Assembly: GCA_000154345.1 (NCBI GenBank)
Contig: DS480350.1
Location: 1 to 64,000 of the forward strand
DNA: 64,000 nucleotides
Direction: 5' to 3'
From: [Clostridium] leptum DSM 753
GTDB taxonomy: Bacteria; Bacillota; Clostridia; Oscillospirales; Acutalibacteraceae
Shown here: positions 55,104 to 63,001 of the stretch, piece after piece
How the letters are laid out: each line of letters begins with the position of its first letter
How positions within the stretch are numbered: position 1 is the first letter of the stretch
Notes under the pieces: model-generated
The model's input: only the letters and a program-made list of their open reading frames with translations
Database searches by the model: none
Told to the model about the DNA's origin: nothing
Position numbers and translations under genes: made by a program

Positions 55104-56045
55104 ATGAACGGCACCCTGCTGGGTCAAACTAAGGGAAATGATACTATCGTTTTCCTGTACGATGAAAAAGCGAACAAATACGGGTTTGACTATAACGGGA
55201 CAAAGTATTATTATATCTTTAACGTACAGGGCGACGTCATCGGTATCCTGAATCAGTCCGGCAGTCAAATTGTTTCTTACCAATATGATCCTTGGGGTAA
55301 GGTTTTATCTGTATCTGGCAGTGAAGCTTCCACCATCGGCCAGATCAATCCTATCCGCTACCGCGGCTACTATTACGATACCGAAACCGGGTTCTATTAT
55401 CTACAGTCCCGTTATTACGATCCGACGGTCAGAAGATTTCTGAATGCGGATAATATTCTTGGAGCTAACCAGAACATCTTAAGTTATAATCTGTTTGCTT
55501 ATTGTAGCAATAATCCCATTAACTACTGTGACCCCTCTGGGTGCTACATGACTCCTTATGATCGCCTCCGTGTTTTGCTCGCCTCCGGCAAAGCTTGGTA
55601 TGATAGTAAAGGTAAATTACATGTGCCTTATAGTTCTTATAGAGTGGCTCCTAATGTTATGCTTGGTACTCCCTTAACCGGTGAGCCAAATTCCACTTTG
55701 CCTGTTTATGATAATGATGGAAATCTCACTCAAGAACGTGAATATGGCCCTGATGGACGTGCAAAACGAGATATAGATTATGGTCACGCTGGACATCATC
55801 CGAATCTTCCGAGTCCGCATTATCATGATTGGAATTGGGACACGGGTGTTCCAACAAGAGGTGATGCGTATGCGCCCTTTGATTGGGGGCAAGCTGCTCT
55901 AGGCACAGGGTTAGTGGTAGTTTGTGTTATTGGAATTATATTAGTCGCCGCTGACGATGCAACCGGAGTAGGCGTTGCGGATAACTTCTTATATGGGCCG
56001 TTAGGGGTTGGAGTCAGTCAAGGTTTGTCAATGGTTGGAGGTTAA
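55104..56045 (+). CDS. displaced RHS C-terminal cassette 2 with HNH/His-rich toxin tip
   Basis: The RHS reading frame opens near 54990 (RRLSSISHNGDSISYTY) without a start codon or ribosome site of its own; 55104 is merely the first in-frame ATG. After about 450 bases of core the tip diverges at NADNILGANQN. The tip contains YGPDGRAKRDIDYGHAGHH and PHYHDWNWDTG, a His/Asp-rich pattern seen in metal-dependent nuclease-type polymorphic toxins, then a hydrophobic helix and DDATGVGVAD. It is a silent donor module that could replace the tip of the main gene by recombination, followed by its own immunity gene. Confidence 0.75.
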   Translation: MNGTLLGQTKGNDTIVFLYDEKANKYGFDYNGTKYYYIFNVQGDVIGILNQSGSQIVSYQYDPWGKVLSVSGSEASTIGQINPIRYRGYYYDTETGFYYLQSRYYDPTVRRFLNADNILGANQNILSYNLFAYCSNNPINYCDPSGCYMTPYDRLRVLLASGKAWYDSKGKLHVPYSSYRVAPNVMLGTPLTGEPNSTLPVYDNDGNLTQEREYGPDGRAKRDIDYGHAGHHPNLPSPHYHDWNWDTGVPTRGDAYAPFDWGQAALGTGLVVVCVIGIILVAADDATGVGVADNFLYGPLGVGVSQGLSMVGG

Positions 56046-56050
56046 TTACT

Positions 56051-56509
56051 ATGATCCGAGGAATTTGCTTTTGTGTTCCAAATGGTTGTCCGAAACTTTT
56101 TGAAAAAATTTTGCATGATATTGATATTATAAAATATACATGGGAAAATATCGAAAATGACAATCAAGTATACCGTCTTAATAAAAACAATGACTTTCTG
56201 TTTACAAAACCATTTTATACTGGTTATGAATTTAAAAAGTTAATTTCATCTAATAATTATTATTCGATATTTGTCCATTTACATGCATATTTTACAAATG
56301 AACTACAAAAAATCGATAGTTATTATGATTTTCTAAATAGTAAGTGCCAAATGATTATTTTACTAACAGATTCTATTTTTGTCGAAGTTTATTGTAAAGA
56401 TGTTACTATTATACAAACATTAAAACAAAATGCCAAAAAAAATTCATTTAAAGATATTAGGTATATTACAGATAAGAATGATACTAGAGATAAATTTTGT
56501 GCGATATAA
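56051..56509 (+). CDS. DUF2691 family protein, predicted immunity protein 2
   Basis: The 152-residue protein matches the DUF2691 pattern from end to end: IRGICFCVPN, KYTWENIEND, YTGYEFKKLISSNNYYSIF, YDFLNSKCQMIILLTDSIFVEVYCKD and YITDKNDTRDKF. It starts five bases after the toxin stop, with a GGAGG site inside the toxin gene end. The function of DUF2691 is unknown; its place directly after a toxin tip predicts immunity. Strongly AT-rich compared with the RHS core. Confidence 0.75.
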   Translation: MIRGICFCVPNGCPKLFEKILHDIDIIKYTWENIENDNQVYRLNKNNDFLFTKPFYTGYEFKKLISSNNYYSIFVHLHAYFTNELQKIDSYYDFLNSKCQMIILLTDSIFVEVYCKDVTIIQTLKQNAKKNSFKDIRYITDKNDTRDKFCAI

Positions 56510-56519
56510 TTAAATTATT

Positions 56520-56556
56520 AAGGAACCCTTTCATCATGAAGGGTTCCTTTTATTTG
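56520..56556 (+). terminator. terminator after cassette 2
   Basis: AAGGAACCCTT (56520-56530) pairs perfectly with AAGGGTTCCTT (56539-56549), followed by TTATTT. Confidence 0.85.
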
Positions 56557-56592
56557 GTAGCAAAGGCGCAGATTAAGTACTGTTGTGCACGT

Positions 56593-57708
56593 GATGACTC
56601 TATTTCCTATACCTATGATCCAGATGGACTCCGTACCAGTAAAACGGTAAATGGGACGACAACCAAGTATCATGTGATGAACGGCACCCTGCTGGGGCAA
56701 ACCAAGGGCAGCGATACCATCGTTTTCCTGTATGATGAAAAGGGTAATAAGTACGGGTTTGAATATAACGGAACAAAGTATTACTATATCTTTAATGTAC
56801 AGGGCGATGTAATCGGCATTTTAAATCAGGCGGGACAGAAGATAGTTTCCTATACTTATGACGCTTGGGGCAAGGTGCTGTCAGTCGATGGCTCCGAAGC
56901 TTCCACCATCGGCCAGCTCAATCCTATCCGCTACCGCGGCTACTATTATGATACCGAAACCGGATTCTATTATCTACAGTCCAGGTATTATGATCCGACG
57001 GTCAGAAGATTTCTGAATGTAGACAGTCAATTGGCAGGAACTGCCCAAGTGCAAGGCTATAACCTGTTTGCCTATTGCTTGAATAACCCTATTATGATGA
57101 TTGACAAAACCGGAAACTAGCCGAAATGGGTTGACGGTGTTCTCACAACACTCAGTGGCATTGGGCAAGTGATTGCTGGTTTCGCTGTAGGTGTTGGAAC
57201 CAGTTGGTCAGGAGTTGGCGTTGTGGGCGGTGGGTTCATGATCGCTAATGGTGGTGCGGCCATCTGGTCCGGGATATCACAGATTGTAAATGATGTATCT
57301 GGTTCTAATTACCATGAAGAGAATTATATTAGAACAGGAGCGCGGGCCGTGGGCAACGCTATAGCAGGAACTCAGGGGGAAAAGGTTGGCGCAACTATTT
57401 ATGATGCGGCTAACTTTGCGTCAACAGCATATTCGATTATTGGAGGAGGTGCAACCGGATTATCTCAGACAGTAAAATCAATAGGAAAAACGACTGCTAT
57501 TACTAAACAAACTTTTTCCATGCTTCCCAGAAATCCCTTTATGGATAAATATGCTGTAGATATCGGTATGGCCACCACCAAATATATCAGCCTGCCTAAG
57601 CCTTGGTTCCGTGCTGTCAATGGCGTTGGAGCAATTATAGACGCTACCACAACAGGAAAAAACATTTGCGAAGGGCTTATTAATATTTTTGGAGAAGAGG
57701 AAGAATAA
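56593..57708 (+). pseudogene. displaced RHS C-terminal cassette 3, interrupted by an in-frame TAG
   Basis: The RHS core frame starts near DDSISYTYDPDG (about 56593) with no start of its own. After the core and the NVDSQLAGTAQVQGYNLFAYC segment (shared with cassette 6) the frame meets TAG at 57118-57120, just after DKTGN. It then continues open in the same frame as PKWVDGVLTTLSGIGQ and a glycine-rich hydrophobic region up to the stop at 57706. Related RHS proteins have Trp here (TGNWPKW-like; compare TGHWPDW in cassette 6), so a TGG-to-TAG change is likely. The distal part (from 57169) could be translated separately. The toxin activity is not recognisable. Confidence 0.75.
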
Positions 57709-58004
57709 TGCATAACAAAAAAACTATTAATAAAAACTTTTGGATCCCTATGATTATTTGCAGTCTAACTATAATTATTTGTATAATTGGAAAACGAATA
57801 TCGATTGTTTTAGGCCTCTCCATTATTCTAGCTTTGATATTACCAATATGCATGAGTTTCCGCCGCAAGTATATAAACTGGGGGCTGACATTTGTTAAAG
57901 GGATAGGTTTAGGAATAATTTATTGTATGGTTCTTTATGTGGTTCTAAAAATTTCGAACTATAACGAGGTGTTAAAAGCTATTATTTTATGGCCAATGGA
58001 GTAA
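57708..58004 (+). CDS. small membrane protein, predicted immunity protein 3
   Basis: The 98-residue protein has about three hydrophobic segments (WIPMIICSLTIIICIIG, IVLGLSIILALILPICM, GIGLGIIYCMVLYVVL). Its ATG overlaps the TAA of the toxin frame by one base, so translation is coupled to the distal toxin part, and GGAAG precedes it. A membrane immunity protein suggests that toxin 3 acts on or crosses the membrane. No family recognised. Confidence 0.6.
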   Translation: MHNKKTINKNFWIPMIICSLTIIICIIGKRISIVLGLSIILALILPICMSFRRKYINWGLTFVKGIGLGIIYCMVLYVVLKISNYNEVLKAIILWPME

Positions 58005-58132
58005 ACATTGTCTAAAAAGATTTATCTCTGGCTACAGTTTCTCATGGCAGTGACAGTATCAGCTATACTTACGACCCAGATGGAATCCGCACCAGCAAAA
58101 CGGTAAATGGTACGACAACCAAGTATCATGTG

Positions 58133-59173
58133 ATGAACGGCACCCTGCTGGGCCAAACCAAGGGCAGTGACACTATCGTTTTCCTGTACGATGAAAAGGC
58201 GAACAGATATGGGTTTGACTATAACGGGACAAAGTATTACTATATCTTTAATGTACAGGGCGATGTAATCGGCATTTTAAATCAGGCGGGACAGAAGATA
58301 GTTTCCTATACTTACGATCCGTGGGGAAAAGTCTTGTCTGTAGACGGTTCCGAAGCTTCCACCATCGGCCAGCTCAATCCTATCCGCTACCGCGGCTATT
58401 ACTACGATACTGAAACCGGGTTCTATTATCTGCAATCCAGGTATTATGATCCGACAGTTAGAAGGTTTTTGAATGCGGATAAAGTTGTTAATAATGGCGT
58501 TGGGATACTTGGAACCAATATGTTTGCGTACTGTATCAATAACCCAGTTAATATGTTCGATAACGAGGGTGTTGCTCCTGAATATATTAATGAACAATAT
58601 GCTGATACTGTAATAACCGTTTATCCCGGCGTGCAGGCTCAAATGAAAGACATAGGGTTTGGCTCTTTCGGAAATATCGCCGCCAACGGTTGTGGTGTGA
58701 TTGCTGCTTATAATGTGATTGTTGCCAAGGAAAAACGTCAGATAGAGTATACTGTTCCTACGGCGGGCCCAAAAGTTCCGACCAGCTTTGGTCAGGTGCG
58801 TGATGACTTGCAACAGCAAGGTGCTCCTTTACTAGATGGAATATTAGGTGCTTCACCATGGGCTATCACAAATTATCTTAAGAATTACTATAATAATGTT
58901 GTAACTTTATTTAGCGCGAATTTAAAAAACTGGGGTAGCCTCGCTAGTGTATCTGTTGCCATTGTTGTTTTATATAAGAACAGTAATTCTTTTAGTATGC
59001 ACTATGTATCTGGAATCAGAGTAGGAGGTAAATGGGCGACTTTTCAGTTTTACAATGACCGCGATGTTCAAGGAGGAGCTATATCTATTTGGACATATCT
59101 TGTCAAAATAAAGGAAAATGGAAAAGTTCCACTTTATCTTATTGGAGCGTTTGATAGCCCATATAAGTTTTAG
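58133..59173 (+). CDS. displaced RHS C-terminal cassette 4 with papain-like cysteine peptidase tip
   Basis: RHS core homology opens near 58027 (ATVSHGSDSISYTYDPDG) without a start; 58133 is the first in-frame ATG. After the core the tip begins at NADKVVNNG. It shows a catalytic-Cys-type helix start NIAANGCGVIAAYN and, about 100 residues later, MHYVSGIRVGGKWATFQFYND, with the His and Asn/Asp expected of a C39/papain-like fold. Order and spacing fit a peptidase toxin. A membrane protein follows as likely immunity protein. Confidence 0.72.
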   Translation: MNGTLLGQTKGSDTIVFLYDEKANRYGFDYNGTKYYYIFNVQGDVIGILNQAGQKIVSYTYDPWGKVLSVDGSEASTIGQLNPIRYRGYYYDTETGFYYLQSRYYDPTVRRFLNADKVVNNGVGILGTNMFAYCINNPVNMFDNEGVAPEYINEQYADTVITVYPGVQAQMKDIGFGSFGNIAANGCGVIAAYNVIVAKEKRQIEYTVPTAGPKVPTSFGQVRDDLQQQGAPLLDGILGASPWAITNYLKNYYNNVVTLFSANLKNWGSLASVSVAIVVLYKNSNSFSMHYVSGIRVGGKWATFQFYNDRDVQGGAISIWTYLVKIKENGKVPLYLIGAFDSPYKF

Positions 59174-59175
59174 GT

Positions 59176-59217
59176 TTTCGGAGGATCAAATTTACATACA
59201 AATTTGATCCTCCGAAA
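59176..59217. terminator. 18-bp perfect hairpin between toxin 4 and its immunity gene
   Basis: The 18 bases at 59176-59193 are the exact reverse complement of 59200-59217 around an ACATAC loop. The stem begins three bases after the toxin stop and is followed by TATAATAATAG rather than a T run. It may act as a transcript-stabilising stem or a weak terminator. Confidence 0.6.
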
Positions 59218-59241
59218 TATAATAATAGTGGAGTTGATATT

Positions 59242-59736
59242 ATGAAAGAAACAATAAAAAACTCGAATAAGATAAATATATTGATTTGGATGATTTTTAT
59301 CATTATTCCCATTAGTATAACTATTTTATTTATCTATTTATTTGCTAAATTTATTTATCCGATGATAGATTCAGTGATATCTACTTTCGATGTATCTTTT
59401 ACTTGTTCATTAAGCTGGATTATAATAATATTATTTATTCCAATTATTTTTTTAGAAATTTTAATTTTGGTTTTTAATAAAATTAATAAGGCTGGAGAAA
59501 AAAAGCAACTATATGATGCTATATTATGTCTTATCTGGATTTCAGAACTAATTATAATAGGACTCCTAAATTATATACTCTTTATTCCGCATCTAAATTC
59601 AAATGAACTTTTAAAAAACTATTTCATCATGTATTATATATTCTGTATTCCTACCGGTCTTTTTCTATTTATAAAATTAATTTATCATCATTGTAGATAT
59701 ATTCTACTAAAAAACGATAAGTTCAAAAGCTGTTAA
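59242..59736 (+). CDS. four-helix membrane protein, predicted immunity protein 4
   Basis: The 164-residue protein has four hydrophobic segments (INILIWMIFIIIPISITILF, SWIIIILFIPIIFLEILILV, LIWISELIIIGLLNYILF, YIFCIPTGLFLFIKLI) joined by short charged loops. GGAG lies nine bases before the ATG. Very AT-rich. Immunity is inferred from its position after toxin tip 4; no family recognised. Confidence 0.6.
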   Translation: MKETIKNSNKINILIWMIFIIIPISITILFIYLFAKFIYPMIDSVISTFDVSFTCSLSWIIIILFIPIIFLEILILVFNKINKAGEKKQLYDAILCLIWISELIIIGLLNYILFIPHLNSNELLKNYFIMYYIFCIPTGLFLFIKLIYHHCRYILLKNDKFKSC

Positions 59737-59802
59737 CCAAAGAATAACTTTATTTCTTCTAACCCGGACGGGATTAGAACGAGTAAGGCAGTAAACAATG
59801 GT

Positions 59803-60723
59803 GTGACAAAAATTCACATAATGAATGGTACCCTGCTGGGCCAAACCAAGGGCAGCGATACCATCGTTTTCCTATACGATGAAAAGGGTAACAAATACGG
59901 TTTTGACTATAACGGGACAAAGTATTACTATATCTTTAATGTACAGGGCGATGTAATCGGCATTTTAAATCAGGCGGGACAGAAGATAGTTTCCTATACT
60001 TACGATCCTTGGGGAAAAGTCTTGTCCGTAGACGGTTCCGAAGCTTCCACCATCGGCCAGATCAATCCTATCCGCTACCGCGGCTACTACTACGATACCG
60101 AAACCGGGTTCTATTATCTACAGTCAAGGTATTATGACCCGACTACTAGAAGGTTCCTAAACATAGACGATTATGTTGATCCCAATAAAGGAATAGATGG
60201 GCTGAATCTTTTCGTTTATAGTAAAAATAATCCGATTAATTTTGTGGATCCCAATGGACATGCATTCTTTTCTATTTTATTATTAAGTGCACTAGTAGTT
60301 GGAATGGCAGCATTTTTCACTTCCAGTAGTGCACAGGTAGAAAAGCCTACCATTGATCCTAGTAAACCACCACCTCCAGAAACGGGATATCAACCACCCA
60401 AACGAAATCCGAATCCTAGTAAAGTTCCTAATCCCAATGGCCCAGGACGAGGGTGGCCTAGTCGATCTGGTAGCGTTTGGGTTCCAGATAATTCAATGCA
60501 TGGCGGTCCCGGCTGGACAGAACAATTTCCAGACGGATCACATGTCCATCATTATCCTAATGGTAATGTTCGAAAAATAGAGTCGCTTACAGTCCCCTCT
60601 TTTGATCCCGTTGTCGGAGTCGGAATGATGGTAATCGGAGTTGTTGTCATAGCAGCAGTCGTTTTAGACGATGCTACCGGAGTAGGTACTGCTGATCATT
60701 CCTATAGGCGATTTTATCGTTAA
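59803..60723 (+). CDS. displaced RHS C-terminal cassette 5 with polymorphic toxin type 37-like tip
   Basis: Core homology begins near 59757 (SNPDGIRTSKAVNNGVTK), a more diverged entry than the other cassettes, with no start of its own. After the core the tip carries a membrane-like segment, a Pro-rich linker and KVPNPNGPGRGW ... SVWVPDNSMHGGPGW ... HVHHYPNG, which I match to the polymorphic toxin type 37 pattern, a predicted nuclease. It ends with a hydrophobic helix and DDATGVGTAD, the same kind of tail as cassette 2. The downstream gene is the likely immunity gene. Confidence 0.72.
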   Translation: MTKIHIMNGTLLGQTKGSDTIVFLYDEKGNKYGFDYNGTKYYYIFNVQGDVIGILNQAGQKIVSYTYDPWGKVLSVDGSEASTIGQINPIRYRGYYYDTETGFYYLQSRYYDPTTRRFLNIDDYVDPNKGIDGLNLFVYSKNNPINFVDPNGHAFFSILLLSALVVGMAAFFTSSSAQVEKPTIDPSKPPPPETGYQPPKRNPNPSKVPNPNGPGRGWPSRSGSVWVPDNSMHGGPGWTEQFPDGSHVHHYPNGNVRKIESLTVPSFDPVVGVGMMVIGVVVIAAVVLDDATGVGTADHSYRRFYR

Positions 60724-60744
60724 TGGGGCACAAAAAGTGTTTAG

Positions 60745-61074
60745 TTGATTAAGAAAGGAGACTTTTTTACGAAATATAATAAAGATCAATTAATCGATAT
60801 TTTAATAGATTGGTATCTTTCAGATACCATCCAATTATTAGACAATGTTTTGACGGATAATTTGGTTGACCCTGGATATTCAGCTATAACGACTAGAAAT
60901 AGGCTCATTTATTATATACAATATAAACAGCAAATTGATCCAGATTTTAGAGTAAGAACCGTGAATGAATTTCTAATAAATTCAGGATATGATAATAAAG
61001 ACATCATCGCCTTTGAAAAAAGTTGTAAAGAAGAAGCGCATTATTATCATGGGATTCAAGAAACCTTAGATTAA
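60745..61074 (+). CDS. predicted immunity protein 5, start codon uncertain
   Basis: The helical, acidic protein (core YNKDQLIDILIDWYLSDTIQLLDNVLTD) is about 101-109 residues. The TTG at 60745 is the only ordinary start near the front but has no ribosome site. AGGAG at 60756-60760 lies inside the frame and points, eight bases on, to ACG at 60769 followed by AAATATAAT. That looks like an ATG changed to ACG, so expression may be weak or lost. Immunity is inferred from its place after toxin tip 5; no family recognised. Confidence 0.6.
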   Translation: MIKKGDFFTKYNKDQLIDILIDWYLSDTIQLLDNVLTDNLVDPGYSAITTRNRLIYYIQYKQQIDPDFRVRTVNEFLINSGYDNKDIIAFEKSCKEEAHYYHGIQETLD

Positions 61075-61121
61075 TTCTTTGCGATATTATGAGTTATCAT
61101 CTATGGTTTATGATCATGTTT

Positions 61122-61168
61122 CCAGCCTGGATATAGTATAAAGCTTATCTGGGCTGGTATTCTTTTAT
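61122..61168 (+). terminator. terminator after cassette 5
   Basis: CCAGCCTGGATA (61122-61133) pairs throughout with TATCTGGGCTGG (61146-61157), two pairs being G-U, followed by TATTCTTTT. The remaining bases up to 61249 hold nothing recognisable. Confidence 0.7.
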
Positions 61169-61319
61169 GGCCGATGGAATAGCCTAAGGTAAACAAAATG
61201 ACATTGGGATTGCTTTCTTCCTGTACACTTTCATAGAGCAGTCCAACATCAGCGATAAAACTGGCAACCCCCTCGCCTACCGAGACGGCTTTGCTTTCAC
61301 CTGGCAGTATGGGAGAAGA

Positions 61320-62492
61320 TTGTCTTCAATATCTCATAATGGTGACTCTATTTCCTATACCTATGATCCGGATGGAATTCGCACCAGCAAAACGGTAAAT
61401 GGGACGACAACCAAGTATCATGTCATGAACGGTACCCTGCTGGGCCAAACCAAGGGCAGTGACACTATCGTTTTCCTGTACGATGAAAAGGGTAACAAAT
61501 ACGGTTTTGACTATAACGGGACAAAGTATTATTATATCTTTAACGTACAGGGCGACGTCATCGGTATCCTGAATCAGTCCGTCAGTCAAATTGTTTCTTA
61601 CCAATACGATCCTTGGGGTAAGGTTTTATCTGTATCTGGCAGTGAAGCTTCCACCATCGGCCAGATCAATCCTATCCGCTACCGCGGCTACTACTACGAT
61701 ACCGAAACCGGCTTCTATTATCTACAGTCAAGATATTACGATCCGACTACTAGAAGGTTCCTCAATGTAGACAGCCAGTTGGCGGGAACTGCCCAGGTGC
61801 AGGGCTATAACCTGTTTGCCTATTGCTTGAATAATCCGGTGAATTTTTCAGACCCCACCGGTCATTGGCCTGATTGGGGAACTTTATTAGGCGGCGTGGT
61901 GACTGTTCTGGTAGGCGTAGCTGCTGTGGCCGCTGTCGTTGGTACCGGAGGAGCCGCCACACCTTTGGTTGCTTTAGGGTTAGCTAGTATTGGCGCAGCT
62001 GGCCTTGGCACGATTGGATTCGGCTGTTCTGAGATTGTGGAATCTTTCACTGGACAAAATCCTATTAGAAACGCCATAGGGTCTTCGGCCTATGATACTG
62101 CAAAGACGGCTTCTACACTGATTTCTGCTGGCGGTGCCTCTTGGATTGCTTCTAGCCCTTATCTTGGGAATAGTTCTTCTTCCGCTCCTAAGGCGGGATT
62201 TGTAAATAGGCAATCAAGTAATAATATCCCCAATATTCAAAATGATGTGTTAAGCAGTCCGAGAATAGGAAGTGCGTTAAAAGTAGATCCCTATCATGCA
62301 TTTAATGATATTATTGATAATTATGCAGGCTATGCATCAAAATTTTCGATATCGAATGGTACATTATATCAGTTGCCGGGTTCTTTGAATGGCGTTTCAG
62401 GACGTTTTGAATGGATTATCCAAAACGGTAATGTAACCCATAGATTATTTGTCAAAGGAGGTGAAATAAACGGGATTCCGATTATGCCATGA
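61320..62492 (+). CDS. displaced RHS C-terminal cassette 6 with RNase-like toxin tip
   Basis: Core homology opens near 61249 (SDKTGNPLAYRDGFAFTW), the longest core among the displaced cassettes; TTG 61320 is only the first formal start. Core, then NVDSQLAGTAQVQGYNLFAYC shared with cassette 3, a glycine/alanine-rich hydrophobic stretch, and a tip with DPYHAFNDIIDNYAGYASKF, GTLYQLPGSLNGVSGRFEW and NVTHRLFVKGG. This H-F ... DNYA ... G-x-FEW ... HR pattern is what I recall from RNase-type tips of Bacillus LXG toxins. The stop overlaps the immunity gene start. Confidence 0.72.
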   Translation: MSSISHNGDSISYTYDPDGIRTSKTVNGTTTKYHVMNGTLLGQTKGSDTIVFLYDEKGNKYGFDYNGTKYYYIFNVQGDVIGILNQSVSQIVSYQYDPWGKVLSVSGSEASTIGQINPIRYRGYYYDTETGFYYLQSRYYDPTTRRFLNVDSQLAGTAQVQGYNLFAYCLNNPVNFSDPTGHWPDWGTLLGGVVTVLVGVAAVAAVVGTGGAATPLVALGLASIGAAGLGTIGFGCSEIVESFTGQNPIRNAIGSSAYDTAKTASTLISAGGASWIASSPYLGNSSSSAPKAGFVNRQSSNNIPNIQNDVLSSPRIGSALKVDPYHAFNDIIDNYAGYASKFSISNGTLYQLPGSLNGVSGRFEWIIQNGNVTHRLFVKGGEINGIPIMP

Positions 62493-63001
62493 ATAATAAA
62501 TTATATTCAATAAAAAAGCTGGGTTTTTCCATTGATTGGACTCTAATTGAAATTGGTTTATATGGTAAGGCGTTTATTAAGCCTCAAATTACTAAATCAG
62601 AGGTTATCCAATACTGTTACACTCTTTTGGAGCACAAAACAACATATGAAAAAACTGTTGTAGAACTCATTTGTGAAAAAGACAATGATGCGAATTTCAA
62701 GAAACTAGTGTCAAAGTTAATTTCTTATGACAAAACTGTAGATATCGACATATGTTTAAGAAAATGGAGAGCATTTATACTCTGGAATCTCTTGTCTCAT
62801 CTTACCTCTGATTACATGCAAAATCTACTTGAGATCAATGAGTTTTGGGCTGAAATGGGATTTCCAGAAAACGTCGATCATATTTACCCTAGCTCAAAAA
62901 ATATTAGTATATATTTTACCTCTGTAAATTGTAATCGCATAATCAAAAAAAATACGCATTGGTTACATAATGAGATAGCACAGATTATGAAGTTGCAATA
63001 G
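62489..63001 (+). CDS. DUF2247 family protein, predicted immunity protein 6
   Basis: The 170-residue protein fits DUF2247: FSIDWTLIEIGLYGKAF, an acidic helical middle, the KWRAFILWNLL helix, and INEFWAEMGFPENVDHIYP near the end. Its ATG overlaps the toxin TGA (ATGA), so translation is coupled; AAGGAGGTG lies 28 bases upstream, too far to act alone. DUF2247 proteins are found as neighbours of polymorphic toxins, which supports an immunity role. Confidence 0.75.
   Translation: MNNKLYSIKKLGFSIDWTLIEIGLYGKAFIKPQITKSEVIQYCYTLLEHKTTYEKTVVELICEKDNDANFKKLVSKLISYDKTVDIDICLRKWRAFILWNLLSHLTSDYMQNLLEINEFWAEMGFPENVDHIYPSSKNISIYFTSVNCNRIIKKNTHWLHNEIAQIMKLQ

Noticed and set aside
53140..61770. CRISPR-like or insertion-sequence origin of the regularly spaced repeats
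   Set aside because: The repeats are 0.4-0.5 kb in-frame RHS core segments with unique coding tips between them. No short repeat/spacer pattern and no transposase is present.
54205..63001. Switching of RHS tips by a site-specific invertase
   Set aside because: All cassettes have the same orientation, no inverted repeats flank them and no recombinase gene is in the window. Homologous recombination through the cores is the simpler explanation.
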